Positions 1-8,260 of a stretch of DNA of 36,820 bases are shown here, in pieces; positions within the stretch are counted from its first letter, which is position 1, and the number at the start of each line of letters is the position of its first letter. This stretch comes from Ignavibacteriales bacterium (lineage in GTDB: Bacteria; Bacteroidota; Ignavibacteria; UBA10030): positions 1-36,820 of the forward strand of contig JAPLFP010000166.1 in NCBI GenBank assembly GCA_026390585.1, read 5' to 3'. The notes beneath the pieces are model-generated. The model had not been told where the DNA came from, made no database searches, and saw only the letters and a list, made by a program, of their open reading frames with translations. The position numbers were made by a program, and so were the translations under genes.

Positions 1-551
1 TGCGCCGCCGATACTTGACTGATCTCTATGCGGACAGAATCTCGACGATAAGGGAACTCTTCCCGAATGCCGGTATCGGGGCTGACGTAATAGTTGGCTT
101 TCCGGGAGAGACAGATGACCTGTTCTCAAGGACATATACATTTCTTGTCGACCTGCCAATCTCGTATTTGCACGTCTTCACGTATTCCGAACGGCCAAAC
201 ACCCCCGCTCTTTCGTTTGATGGCCGAGTAGAACCGAGAATTCGTGCAGAGAGAAGCGAGATGCTGCGAATTTTGAGTTCGAGAAAACGACATTTGTTCT
301 ACAGCTCGTTTCTGGACTCGGTAGTTGATGTCCTCTTTGAAGATTGCACGGCCGATGGATGTTGGTCGGGGCTATCACAGGAATACGTTCGCGTAAAGGT
401 ACGAAGCAGTAGTGAACTTACGAACCAAATTCTACCGGTAAGGATCTTGAAAACGGAAGGAGAATACTGCACGGGAGAGCTAGTTGATACCCAGCTTGGA
501 AAAGGTCAGATGTCTCACTCGAAGCCAAAGGAGGTATCGCTATGCGCTTAA
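1..551 (+). CDS. mtaB: MtaB-type tRNA methylthiotransferase, 3' part only
   Basis: This is the C-terminal part (about 183 residues) of a radical-SAM methylthiotransferase of the MiaB/MtaB group. These enzymes add a methylthio group to a modified adenosine at position 37 of certain tRNAs. The frame is open from base 3, so the TTG at 15 in the ORF track is internal and the true start lies upstream of the window. Visible hallmarks are 'RRRY', 'GADVIVGFPGET' and 'YLHVFTYSERPNTPA', which fit the second half of the radical-SAM barrel. After them comes a TRAM-like RNA-binding tail ('YVRVKV'). The two sets of iron-sulfur cysteines are outside the window and cannot be checked. The 3' end overlaps the next gene by 10 bp. 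MtaB fits better than MiaB because of the 'SERPNTPA' context, but the subfamily call is from memory of the families. Confidence 0.85.
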   Translation, partial: RRRYLTDLYADRISTIRELFPNAGIGADVIVGFPGETDDLFSRTYTFLVDLPISYLHVFTYSERPNTPALSFDGRVEPRIRAERSEMLRILSSRKRHLFYSSFLDSVVDVLFEDCTADGCWSGLSQEYVRVKVRSSSELTNQILPVRILKTEGEYCTGELVDTQLGKGQMSHSKPKEVSLCA

Positions 552-1285
552 ATAAGTTGTGCAGTCTGTCTATGGTGATTGTTCTGGGCTCAATTACAGT
601 TCTTGGACAATCCAAACTCAAGATTGAAATGATAACGCGGACGGCATCGACCCCGGTCGCGTCTACGAGTCTCGCCATGGAGCCCCAAGGCGACACTCCA
701 AAGAAATCGATCGTGTTGGCGATCGCATATTCACTGGTGCTGCCAGGGCTTGGAGACCTTTATGCTGAGAATTTTAGGACAGGAAAATACTTCATGGGAG
801 CGGATGCTGGGTTGTGGCTCACGTACGGAGGAATCAGGGTCTATGGGCAGTGGCTGAAGGATGACGCGAAGACGCTGGCGGTTCAGCATGCATCAGCGAA
901 CTTCGACGGCAAAGATGCCAAGTTCGAGGTCAACCTGGGAAATTTCGCAGATGTTTTGAGTTACAACGATGCCAAGCTGAGAAATCGTGAATTCGATGTG
1001 CTTTATGATCCGAAGTCGAATTTCGCATGGCAGTGGAGCTCTGATGCAGACCGGCTTCACTACAAGGATCTTCGCAATCGGGGGGAGGGTACGCTCAAGA
1101 ACTCGCAATTCGTTCTCGGAGCGCTTTTCTTAAATCGGGTTATTGCCGCCATCTCGGCTGTGAGATCGGTCTCGGTCTATAACCGAAGCGCGCAAATGCT
1201 TGGATCCTGGCAATTGAACGCTAGGGTCACGGGCGGGATGCTTGCTGCTGACGGATTAGAGCTAAACTTTTCAAGAGAGTTCTAA
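542..1285 (+). CDS. Exported DUF5683-like protein
   Basis: The product is 247 aa of unknown function. The N-terminus looks like a signal peptide: a basic MRLNK, a hydrophobic stretch and a possible cleavage site near 'VLGQS' (around residue 23). Residues 60-75 carry 'YSLVLPGLGDLYAENF', followed by 'GKYFMGADAGLWL'. This resembles the P-G-G-Q/D-x-Y motif and membrane-associated hairpin of DUF5683-type proteins common in Bacteroidota and relatives. A second hydrophobic stretch lies near residues 195-210 ('LGALFLNRVIAAISAV'). A good ribosome site (AAAGGAGG) sits 8 nt before the ATG, and the start overlaps the mtaB stop, so the two are probably co-transcribed. A terminator follows directly. Envelope location is inferred; no biochemical role can be read from the sequence. 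Confidence 0.6.
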   Translation: MRLNKLCSLSMVIVLGSITVLGQSKLKIEMITRTASTPVASTSLAMEPQGDTPKKSIVLAIAYSLVLPGLGDLYAENFRTGKYFMGADAGLWLTYGGIRVYGQWLKDDAKTLAVQHASANFDGKDAKFEVNLGNFADVLSYNDAKLRNREFDVLYDPKSNFAWQWSSDADRLHYKDLRNRGEGTLKNSQFVLGALFLNRVIAAISAVRSVSVYNRSAQMLGSWQLNARVTGGMLAADGLELNFSREF

Positions 1286-1306
1286 ACAGCGATCGAAAGC
1301 AAGTAC

Positions 1307-1337
1307 AAATCCCGCCTCCAGTGCGGGATTTTGTTTT
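1307..1337 (+). terminator. Rho-independent terminator before truA
   Basis: A perfect 9-bp inverted repeat (AAATCCCGC / GCGGGATTT) with a 7-nt loop is followed by TTGTTTTTT. It ends the mtaB/DUF5683 transcript. The T-tract ends only about 7 nt before the truA ATG, so the hairpin also lies in the immediate leader of truA. Confidence 0.85.
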
Positions 1338-1345
1338 TTGGACTG

Positions 1346-2077
1346 ATGCAAAACACAAAGCTCATCATAGAGTATGATGGTTCGGATTTCGTCGGCTGGC
1401 AGATTCAACCGAACGGTCCTTCCATTCAAGGCGAACTTGAGAAGGCGCTCGGGCAAATTCTCCAGGAGCCAATTTCGACGATTGCTGCTGGGCGCACAGA
1501 TGCCGGCGTACATGCCCGGGGACAGGTAGCTTCATTCAAGACCTCAAAGTCGGTCGCTCCGGATTTGATCCAACGAGGGGTGAATGGTCTGCTACCTCCT
1601 CAGATTGTCGTTCTGTCTGCTGAGCAGGTATCCGATTCGTTTCACGCTCGCAACAGCGCTAAAGCTCGGATTTATCGTTATCACCTTGGTCTGCGGCTGA
1701 CTGCTCTGCAACGAAATCAATGTTGGTACGTCGGCGGGTACAAGATTCAAGAAGATCTGCTTCAGCAGTGTGCAGGGCTACTCCTGAAGGAACACGATTT
1801 CTCTTCCTTCTGCAAAGTTAACACGAGTGCCGATCATTTACGTTGCACCGTCGACCGCGCGTCATGGCAGAGGATCGATACCCAATTGGTATTTGATATC
1901 CGGGCGAACAGGTTCCTGTACGGAATGGTAAGAGCTCTTGTGGGAACAATGGTAGAGGTGGCTCGAGGCCATCGTCAGTTCACGGAATTTCAGGAAATCC
2001 TTGAGGCGAAAGACAGAGCACGTGCTGGAGCTTCTGCACCGGCCAAGGGTCTGTTCCTGGAAGAAGTGGTTTACTAG
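1346..2077 (+). CDS. truA: tRNA pseudouridine(38-40) synthase TruA
   Basis: TruA converts uridines 38-40 in the anticodon stem of many tRNAs to pseudouridine. The 243-aa product has the family signature 'AAGRTDAGVHARGQ', with the catalytic aspartate at residue 52. It also has the N-terminal 'IEYDGSDFVGWQ' strand and the C-terminal 'NRFLYGMVR' motif. The ORF track starts at a TTG (1331) that lies inside the T-tract of the preceding terminator. The ATG at 1346 gives the usual N-terminus and is preferred. No clear Shine-Dalgarno site precedes it. trpD begins 24 bp after the stop, so truA probably heads the same transcript as the trp genes. Confidence 0.95.
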   Translation: MQNTKLIIEYDGSDFVGWQIQPNGPSIQGELEKALGQILQEPISTIAAGRTDAGVHARGQVASFKTSKSVAPDLIQRGVNGLLPPQIVVLSAEQVSDSFHARNSAKARIYRYHLGLRLTALQRNQCWYVGGYKIQEDLLQQCAGLLLKEHDFSSFCKVNTSADHLRCTVDRASWQRIDTQLVFDIRANRFLYGMVRALVGTMVEVARGHRQFTEFQEILEAKDRARAGASAPAKGLFLEEVVY

Positions 2078-2101
2078 GGAACGTTTAGTGCGCAAGAGGA
2101 C

Positions 2102-3124
2102 ATGATTCGCGAAGTCATCCATAAGCTCGCGGCACGAGAGAACCTCTCAAAAGAGGAATCGTACGACACGATGAATGAGATCATGTCGGGGAACGCATCT
2201 GAAGCACAAACAGCTGCGTTCTTGATGGGCCTCAGGCTGAAAGGTGAAACTGTTGACGAGATCGCGGGATGTGCGCGATCGATGAGGGAGAAAGCCGTTC
2301 CGATTCGAACGCGGCGCGAAAATATCATTGATACCTGTGGTACAGGTGGGGACGGTTCCGGTACATTCAACATCTCCACGTGCGCAGCGATCATTGCGAG
2401 CTCTGCCGGTGCAGTGGTTGCAAAGCATGGAAATCGAGCCGTCTCGAGTCAATCGGGGAGTGCAGATGTACTACGAGAGCTCGGAGTGAACTTAGACATT
2501 ACGCCTGAGAGGACGTCTGAGATTCTTGATGGCATAGGAATCACCTTTCTCTTTGCGCCGCAGCTTCACGGAGCGATGAAGTTCGCTGTGCCCGTTCGTC
2601 GGGAAATGGGAATTCGCACCATTTTCAATGTGCTCGGACCTCTTACGAATCCGGCCGGTGCTCGACGGCAAGTTGTGGGAGTATTCGATCCCGCCCTCAC
2701 GAAAGTGCTCGCGGAGGTTCTGCGCGATCTTGGCTCGGAGCACGCTCTTGTTGTTCATGGTGAAGGGGGCATCGACGAGTTCTCGACCCTCGGGTCGTCG
2801 CACGTCAGCGAGTTGAAGGATGGACATGTGACGTCGTACGAGATTTCGGCAGAGGATCTTGGGATTGCAAAAGCGACTGCCGCGGACCTTCGTGGGGGAG
2901 ATTCGAAAAGGAATGCAGAGATCATCAACGGAGTACTCAATGGCAGGAAAGGGCCCGCGAGGGATATTGCTGTCCTGAATGCTGCCGCCGCTCTCTTGGT
3001 GTCAGGCATTTCAACCAGTGTGGAAGAGGGTATCGCGGAGGCGACAAAAGCGATTGACGACGGATCTGCGGCCGCCAAGCTGCAACAATGGATTCGAGCA
3101 ACAAATGGTAGAGGTGATTCTTGA
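2102..3124 (+). CDS. trpD: Anthranilate phosphoribosyltransferase
   Basis: This enzyme catalyses the second step of tryptophan synthesis, transferring the phosphoribosyl group of PRPP to anthranilate. The 340-aa length is normal for the stand-alone enzyme. The PRPP-binding loop 'GTGGDGSGTFNIST' is at about residues 80-93, and 'KHGNRAVSSQSGSADVL' follows at about 108-124. No glutamine amidotransferase domain is fused to it, unlike E. coli TrpGD. The gene overlaps the following CBS-domain gene by 4 nt (TTGA), which implies translational coupling. It is the first trp gene in the window; trpE and trpG are not adjacent. Confidence 0.95.
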   Translation: MIREVIHKLAARENLSKEESYDTMNEIMSGNASEAQTAAFLMGLRLKGETVDEIAGCARSMREKAVPIRTRRENIIDTCGTGGDGSGTFNISTCAAIIASSAGAVVAKHGNRAVSSQSGSADVLRELGVNLDITPERTSEILDGIGITFLFAPQLHGAMKFAVPVRREMGIRTIFNVLGPLTNPAGARRQVVGVFDPALTKVLAEVLRDLGSEHALVVHGEGGIDEFSTLGSSHVSELKDGHVTSYEISAEDLGIAKATAADLRGGDSKRNAEIINGVLNGRKGPARDIAVLNAAAALLVSGISTSVEEGIAEATKAIDDGSAAAKLQQWIRATNGRGDS

Positions 3125-3954
3125 CATCGGTTCGGGACAAATTGAAGGAGCTACTGGTTCGCTGGGGTTTGCACAAAACCAGGCTCTCTGAGGAAGAATT
3201 CAAGCAGGTGCTCGAAGCGAGCACGATGAGCGGCGCGATAGACAAGACTGAACATGAACTCATCAAAAGCATTCTCGAGTTCACGGATACGACCGTGAAG
3301 GAGATCATGGTGCCGAGGCCGGATATCATTGGACTCGACATTTCGATGCCGCGCGATGTCCTCGTGAGAAAAGTGATCGAAGAGGGGTATTCACGCCTGC
3401 CTGTGTACAAAGGGACGGTCGACAATGTCATTGGGGTTATCTACAGCAAGGATTTGCTGAGTCTCCTGGAACACAGGGACCTCATTGTGTTGCAGGACAT
3501 TGTCCGACCGGCATACTTCGTTCCCGAATCAAAGAAAATTAGTCAACTCCTGCGCGAGTTTCAGCAAAAGAAAGCTCACCTTGCCATCGTCATAGATGAA
3601 TTCGGAGGCACTGAAGGCATTATCACGATGGAAGATATCATCGAAGAAATTGTCGGTGAGATTCATGACGAATATGATGAAGTGAGTAAGTTGATTGAAC
3701 AGGCTCGCGATGGATCCGTGACCGTTGACGCACGGATGAGTGTCGGAGATTTCAATCAGCAATTCAAGGCTCAATTGCCGGAAGCTCCGGAGTATGAGAC
3801 TCTTGCCGGCTTCATCCAAAAAGAGCTTGGTCGCATGCCCGATGTGGGTGATACGGTCACCCATCAGACATTGACGTTGACGGTTCAATCGAAAACCGCC
3901 AGGAGAATTCGCACAGTGCGAGTGACACGACCATCCACTGAAGCGAAGGAGTAA
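3121..3954 (+). CDS. CorC/HlyC-type CBS-domain protein (soluble form)
   Basis: The 277-aa protein has the architecture of CorC-like (TlyC/HlyC) proteins: an N-terminal helical region, a CBS pair at about 55-180 ('VKEIMVPRPDI', 'EGYSRLPVYKG', 'VIDEFGGTEGIITMEDIIEEIVG') and a C-terminal transporter-associated domain at about 195-270 ('YETLAGFIQKELGRMP'). There is no DUF21 membrane domain, so it is the short cytosolic form, in the size range of E. coli CorC. Such proteins are linked to Mg/Co transport, and CBS pairs commonly bind adenine nucleotides. The start is a TTG overlapping the trpD stop, with AGAGGTGA just upstream. It lies inside a tryptophan gene run, which is unexpected; a regulatory link to the pathway is speculation. 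Confidence 0.85.
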   Translation: MTSVRDKLKELLVRWGLHKTRLSEEEFKQVLEASTMSGAIDKTEHELIKSILEFTDTTVKEIMVPRPDIIGLDISMPRDVLVRKVIEEGYSRLPVYKGTVDNVIGVIYSKDLLSLLEHRDLIVLQDIVRPAYFVPESKKISQLLREFQQKKAHLAIVIDEFGGTEGIITMEDIIEEIVGEIHDEYDEVSKLIEQARDGSVTVDARMSVGDFNQQFKAQLPEAPEYETLAGFIQKELGRMPDVGDTVTHQTLTLTVQSKTARRIRTVRVTRPSTEAKE

Positions 3955-3963
3955 GTGACCTCA

Positions 3964-4740
3964 ATGGATGTCTTGCGCACTATTCTGGAAGATAAGAGCG
4001 TTGAGGTCGCGGATGCCAGGCGACGGGTTCCATTGGCAACAATTCGGCAGCAAGCCGCGAATGTCCAGGGGATCAGGGACTTCAAGCGCGCCCTCGAGAA
4101 ACCACCCATCGCGATCATTGCGGAGATCAAGAAGGCATCCCCTTCCAAAGGAACACTCACCGAGAAGTTCGATCATCTGGAACTGGCGATGCAGTATCAG
4201 GCTGGCGGGGCACACGCGCTTTCGGTCCTGACGGACAAGAAGTACTTTCATGGGGACAAAACGTTCATAGAAGACATTAAAGATCTGACCCATCTGCCTA
4301 TTCTTCGAAAAGATTTCATTATCGACGAATACCAGGTCTATGAATCGCGGGTCCTTGGTGCCGACGCGCTGTTGCTCATTGTGCGGGCACTTTCGAAGGC
4401 GCAGCTGAAAGAACTTTATCAATGTGCGAAGGCGACAGGGTTGGCTGTTCTTGTCGAGGCTCACTCTGAAGAGGAACTTGAGGTAGCGAACGAGATAGGT
4501 GCTGAGATCATCGGGATTAACAATCGCGATCTTGTAACGTTCGCTGTCAACCTCGAACAATCAGTGCGTCTCCGCCCGTTGATTCGGAAGGGAGCCCTTG
4601 CCATCAGTGAAAGTGGCATTTTTACTGTGACTGATGTCCGTTCATTGAAGAATGCAGGGTTCAAAGCCGTTCTTGTTGGTGAAGGCTTGATCCGTCATGC
4701 CGACAGGTCGGCGGCAGTCCGCTCTATTATCCCAGACTGA
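3964..4740 (+). CDS. trpC: Indole-3-glycerol phosphate synthase
   Basis: TrpC closes the indole ring by converting carboxyphenylamino-deoxyribulose phosphate to indole-3-glycerol phosphate. The 258-aa product is a stand-alone barrel with the expected motifs: 'IIAEIKKASPSKG' (about 51-63), 'LRKDFIIDEYQVYESR', 'EAHSEEEL', 'IGINNRDL', 'ISESGI' and 'VGEGLIR'. The ORF track begins at GTG 3955, but the AGGAG at 3947 is only 3 nt from that GTG and 12 nt from the ATG at 3964. The ATG gives the more typical N-terminus, though the choice is not certain. trpF follows after a 1-nt gap. Confidence 0.95.
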   Translation: MDVLRTILEDKSVEVADARRRVPLATIRQQAANVQGIRDFKRALEKPPIAIIAEIKKASPSKGTLTEKFDHLELAMQYQAGGAHALSVLTDKKYFHGDKTFIEDIKDLTHLPILRKDFIIDEYQVYESRVLGADALLLIVRALSKAQLKELYQCAKATGLAVLVEAHSEEELEVANEIGAEIIGINNRDLVTFAVNLEQSVRLRPLIRKGALAISESGIFTVTDVRSLKNAGFKAVLVGEGLIRHADRSAAVRSIIPD

Positions 4741-4741
4741 A

Positions 4742-5392
4742 ATGAAACAAGATCTCTTTGTGAAAATCTGTGGTATTACGAACCTGGAAGACGCCAAGTT
4801 CGCTGTGCGTTGCGGTGCGGATGCCATTGGATTCATCTTTCACGAAGAAAGTCCGCGATTCATCTCTCATCATCGTGCGGCAGAGATCGTCAAAGGCCTG
4901 CCCGAGCATATCTCGAAAATTGGCGTTTTCGTCAACGCTGAAAGAAAATTCGTACGGGACATTGTCAACCATGTCAATTTGAGCGCAGTTCAATTGCTCG
5001 GGAACGATGGTCCCGACGACCTTGTAAATTTCGAGACGAGCGTTATAAAGGTCTTCAGAGTCTATAAGGGTTTTGACGTGGATGTCATGCGCAACTACAT
5101 TGTCGATGCGTTTCTTCTGGACACCTACAAAGAAGGTTCGTACGGTGGCACCGGAAAAGCATTTGATTGGAACATTGCGATCAAAGCAAAAGAGCACGGT
5201 CGAATCATCCTGTCGGGTGGGCTCAACCCGGACAATGTCGAAGATGCAATTCGGTATGTCCGGCCATACGGAGTTGATGTGAGCAGCGGTGTCGAGGGAA
5301 GCCCCGGCCGCAAGGAACCGAAGAAAGTCCGCGAATTCATAATTCGTGAAAAGAGCATTCCAGTATCCTACTACGGTGACGATGAGCACTGA
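4742..5392 (+). CDS. trpF: Phosphoribosylanthranilate isomerase
   Basis: TrpF isomerises phosphoribosylanthranilate, the step between TrpD and TrpC. The 216-aa barrel starts with 'VKICGIT', placing the catalytic cysteine at residue 10. It continues with '[13 protein letters not shown]', '[19 protein letters not shown]' (general acid Asp region), '[10 protein letters not shown]' and 'GVDVSSGVE'. The ORF track start at 4697 lies inside trpC. The ATG at 4742, 1 nt after the trpC stop, fits the family. There is no separate ribosome site, so translation is probably coupled to trpC. Its end overlaps trpB by 11 bp. Confidence 0.95.
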   Translation: MKQDLFVKICGITNLEDAKFAVRCGADAIGFIFHEESPRFISHHRAAEIVKGLPEHISKIGVFVNAERKFVRDIVNHVNLSAVQLLGNDGPDDLVNFETSVIKVFRVYKGFDVDVMRNYIVDAFLLDTYKEGSYGGTGKAFDWNIAIKAKEHGRIILSGGLNPDNVEDAIRYVRPYGVDVSSGVEGSPGRKEPKKVREFIIREKSIPVSYYGDDEH

Positions 5393-6590
5393 GCGATACA
5401 TAGGGTCATATCCGGACGCTCGAGGTCATTTCGGTATGTACGGCGGCAGCTACATCCCTGAAACTCTCGTTCCGGCGGCAAAGGAGCTCACGTCGAGATA
5501 CATGGAGCTCCGGGATGATCGGAAGTTTCAGGATGAATTGTCTTACTACCTGCGCTATTTCGTGGGACGGCCTACACCGCTTCTCTTTGCCGAGCGGCTG
5601 ACTGAACACTGTGAGGGGGCAAAAATCTATCTCAAAAGAGAGGACCTGTGCCACACCGGCGCTCACAAAATCAACAATACCGTGGGGCAGATTCTGATCG
5701 CTCGCAGGTTGGGGAAGAAACGTATCATCGCTGAAACAGGAGCAGGTCAGCATGGAGTGGCGGTCGCGACCGTATGCGCCCGGTTCGGCCTGGAGTGCGT
5801 TGTGTACATGGGGGAGGAAGATATTGAGCGTCAGTCTCCGAATGTTGCCAGAATGAAGCTCTTGGGCGCAGAAGTGCGCCCGGTCTCCAGCGGAAGCCGA
5901 ACCCTCAAGGATGCCACCAGCGAAGCAATCAGGGATTGGGTGACGAATGTGCAGACGACGTTCTACATCATCGGATCTGTCGTTGGTATGCATCCCTATC
6001 CAATGATGGTTCGTGATTTCCAGAGCATTATTGGTAAAGAAACGAGAGAGCAGATAATGGCAGCAGAAGGTCGACTTCCCACGTCCATCGTTGCGTGTGT
6101 TGGCGGGGGAAGCAACGCGATGGGGATCTTCTATCCTTTTCTCGATGATGCTGCGAGCGTGAAGCTGATCGGCGTTGAGGCGGCAGGGTTGGGATTGGAG
6201 AGCGGGCAACATGCGGCGCCCCTTTCAGCAGGATCTCCTGGCGTGCTGCATGGTGCGATGCAATATCTCCTGCAGGATGAACAAGGGCAGGTGAAGATTG
6301 CACATTCGATCTCAGCAGGTCTTGACTATCCCGGTGTTGGCCCTGAGCACTCTTATCTCAAAGACCGGAAGCTCGTCGAGTACGCATCGATCACCGACGA
6401 CCAAGCGCTGGCGGCGTTCAAGACACTGTCGCACCTCGAAGGAATTTTGCCTGCACTTGAATCAGCTCATGCGGTCGCATACGTCCTGAAGATTGCGGCT
6501 GACCAACCCCAAGACAACATCATCATCGTAAATCTTTCCGGGCGGGGTGACAAAGACCTTGCAACCGTAATGAAGGCATTTGGCCTGTAA
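5382..6590 (+). CDS. trpB: Tryptophan synthase beta chain
   Basis: TrpB uses pyridoxal phosphate to join indole and serine into tryptophan, normally in a complex with TrpA. The 402-aa protein is of the TrpB1 type. It shows '[10 protein letters not shown]' with the PLP lysine at residue 96, '[10 protein letters not shown]' with the catalytic glutamate near 118, the phosphate-binding 'GGGSNAMG' loop and the C-terminal 'GRGDKD'. The GTG start of the ORF track (5346) is inside trpF; ATG 5382 gives '[12 protein letters not shown]', a normal start. No trpA follows. The downstream 116 bp hold no gene, and then a broken gene on the opposite strand begins. Confidence 0.96.
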   Translation: MSTERYIGSYPDARGHFGMYGGSYIPETLVPAAKELTSRYMELRDDRKFQDELSYYLRYFVGRPTPLLFAERLTEHCEGAKIYLKREDLCHTGAHKINNTVGQILIARRLGKKRIIAETGAGQHGVAVATVCARFGLECVVYMGEEDIERQSPNVARMKLLGAEVRPVSSGSRTLKDATSEAIRDWVTNVQTTFYIIGSVVGMHPYPMMVRDFQSIIGKETREQIMAAEGRLPTSIVACVGGGSNAMGIFYPFLDDAASVKLIGVEAAGLGLESGQHAAPLSAGSPGVLHGAMQYLLQDEQGQVKIAHSISAGLDYPGVGPEHSYLKDRKLVEYASITDDQALAAFKTLSHLEGILPALESAHAVAYVLKIAADQPQDNIIIVNLSGRGDKDLATVMKAFGL

Positions 6591-6706
6591 CACCATTCCT
6601 CCCTCCGATATTTCCCGATGTGAATCCTTCACGTGATGGTATGAGGTACCGCTTTGTGCCTGGCAAGACTGAGATTATTCCTGTGTTTTGAGAGACGCGA
6701 TCTCCG
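6591..6706. other. Intergenic gap after trpB
   Basis: This 116-bp spacer separates trpB from the 3' end of the convergent flippase pseudogene. No convincing hairpin with a T-tract, promoter or small ORF was seen, so transcription between the two converging units is not visibly insulated. Confidence 0.5.
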
Positions 6707-8121
6707 TTAAAACTTTGTCGGAGTCCTCAAAGATGCAAAGAGCATTCTGATGTCCTTTACGCTGAGCGCCCTGAAGACAAGAAGGGCACTGAAGTAGATC
6801 AGAATGCTTCCGAGGAGGAGAAAGACAACGTGAATATTTGGTTTCCACAGGAGGAAGGGAAGTGCGGTTGCTCCTGCGAGCAACACACGGACCAAAGGAA
6901 CCCAGGAGATCGGCGTGGAGATCCTCTTCGCCATTTTTACAACAAGGAAGACGAACCCAAGCAAGGCTGTGAGAACGGTGATGATCGATGCGCCGGTTTG
7001 TGCATAGCGAGGGACGACGATGAGGTTTGCGACAATGTTAAAGACTGCGCTGAGGATCGTGACCTTAAGGACAAACGTCTGTTCATCTATGGAGAAAAGA
7101 GAAATTGGACGATTTCTCTCGAAAGAAAAGTGGTCGTGAGCGCAATGGGAAGGGCAATCATCAGAAGTTGAATGACGCTTCGTCTGACAACATCTTCAAC
7201 CTCGGTCCGGTTTCTCGAATAATTCTGGCTGGCAAATGGAAAAACGGCGCCGGTTATGGCCAGGCCAAACATTGTGAGAGGGAACAAGAGATTGTAGGCC
7301 GCCCGATAGATTCCTGCTGAATCATCCCCGATGTACTTGGAAATGAGGACAGTGTCGAAATTGAAGTAGATGGCAGAGAAGATCGTGGCCAGTGCAAAGG
7401 GGAGACCGCCCCGAAGCATTGCAAGCATGTGCCGGAAATCTTGTACAAGAACCGGGCGCGTAAATCGCGCTCGGACGAGAACATGAGTCAGTGAAACGAA
7501 GACAATATTCACAATGGTCATCACAGCGAGCAGGGCCAGAAGACCAATATCCATGGAAATGGAAACGACCACGACGACAAACTCGGCCATCCTTGCAAGC
7601 GATAGCATGCCAGTTTCATAGCCGACACTGTTGATGGCGCGAAAGAACGATGCAAAGGTTGTCCAATAGGTCCGGAGAAGGGTGATCAGGCCTGCGAGGA
7701 CGACCATATAGAATCGGTCTGTTCCGAAATTGTCGAGAATTCCTGTGGTGACGGACATGAGGATGAAGACGAGAAACGTGAGCATTCCTTTCCAGGCCAG
7801 CACCGCTCCAAGTTGTTTGGGGATCTCATCTGGGTGAAGCCGCGGAACTTCGCGCATCAGATAGGTGTCCATTCCCAGGTCGCAGAGGGGTATGAATAAC
7901 GCAGTGAGTGCGAAGGAATAGTTGTAGACGCCAAAGAGCTGCGTGCCCAGATACTTGGCCAGGAGTATGAAGGACACGAAGGCCATCGATTTCGTAAAGA
8001 CGTGGAATCCAAACAGAAGGACGGAATTACGAAGAACAGAGGAACTCTCGATGCGTTGATGGCTTGCCGATGGCTGAGAGATTTCTTCTCCGGATGGTTG
8101 ATTCGTCGAGGTGTGATCCAT
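6707..8121 (-). pseudogene. Polysaccharide flippase (MATE/Wzx-like), disrupted
   Basis: Two open frames together look like one membrane flippase that moves lipid-linked sugars across the inner membrane. The upstream part (8121-7087, 344 aa) has many membrane segments and the typical 'VLRNSVLLFGFHVFTKS' and 'GDDSAGIYRAAYNLLFPL' regions. It stops right after 'REIVQFLFSP'. The continuation is in another frame, from about 7090 down to 6707: 'SIDEQTFVLK', 'FNIVANLIVVPRYAQTGAS' and a last 'LSVKDIRMLFASL'. In intact family members I would expect some 40-50 more residues (about one membrane helix) between the two parts. The gene therefore seems to have lost roughly 130-140 bp out of frame, not just one base. 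The 1415-bp span is not a multiple of three. An assembly error is possible. Confidence 0.8.
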
Positions 8122-8144
8122 TCGTTTTCGTTAATGACACGCAG

Positions 8145-8173
8145 AAAATACTGAAATTGCAGGGCTGAATCAA
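8145..8173 (-). promoter_or_regulatory. Candidate sigma-70-type promoter for the flippase
   Basis: Read on the - strand, TTGATT (8173-8168), a 17-nt spacer and TATTTT (8150-8145) lie just before the flippase ATG at 8121. The predicted transcript start is about 8138, which gives a short leader without a clear ribosome site. Confidence 0.45.
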
Positions 8174-8182
8174 GGTGATTGC

Positions 8183-8211
8183 TTGAGTTTAGCCCATTCG
8201 GTGGTTATATT
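8183..8211 (+). promoter_or_regulatory. Candidate sigma-70-type promoter for the GT4-nadD-glgB group
   Basis: TTGAGT (8183-8188), a 17-nt spacer and TATATT (8206-8211) lie 49 bp upstream of the glycosyltransferase ATG. It sits back-to-back with a similar promoter on the other strand, only 9 bp away. The TTG chosen as a start in the ORF track is the first three bases of this -35 box. Confidence 0.45.
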
Positions 8212-8260
8212 CACTCTACCTTCATCCGACGCAGTTGCTGTTTCTAACCAACCGGAGAAC

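Noticed and set aside
1331-1345. TTG start of truA given in the ORF track
   Set aside because: The codon is part of the terminator T-tract; ATG 1346 gives the family-typical N-terminus.
6830-7171. 113-aa cysteine-containing frame on the + strand within the flippase region
   Set aside because: It is antisense to the disrupted flippase; the - strand frames carry clear membrane-helix patterns and this one has no family features.
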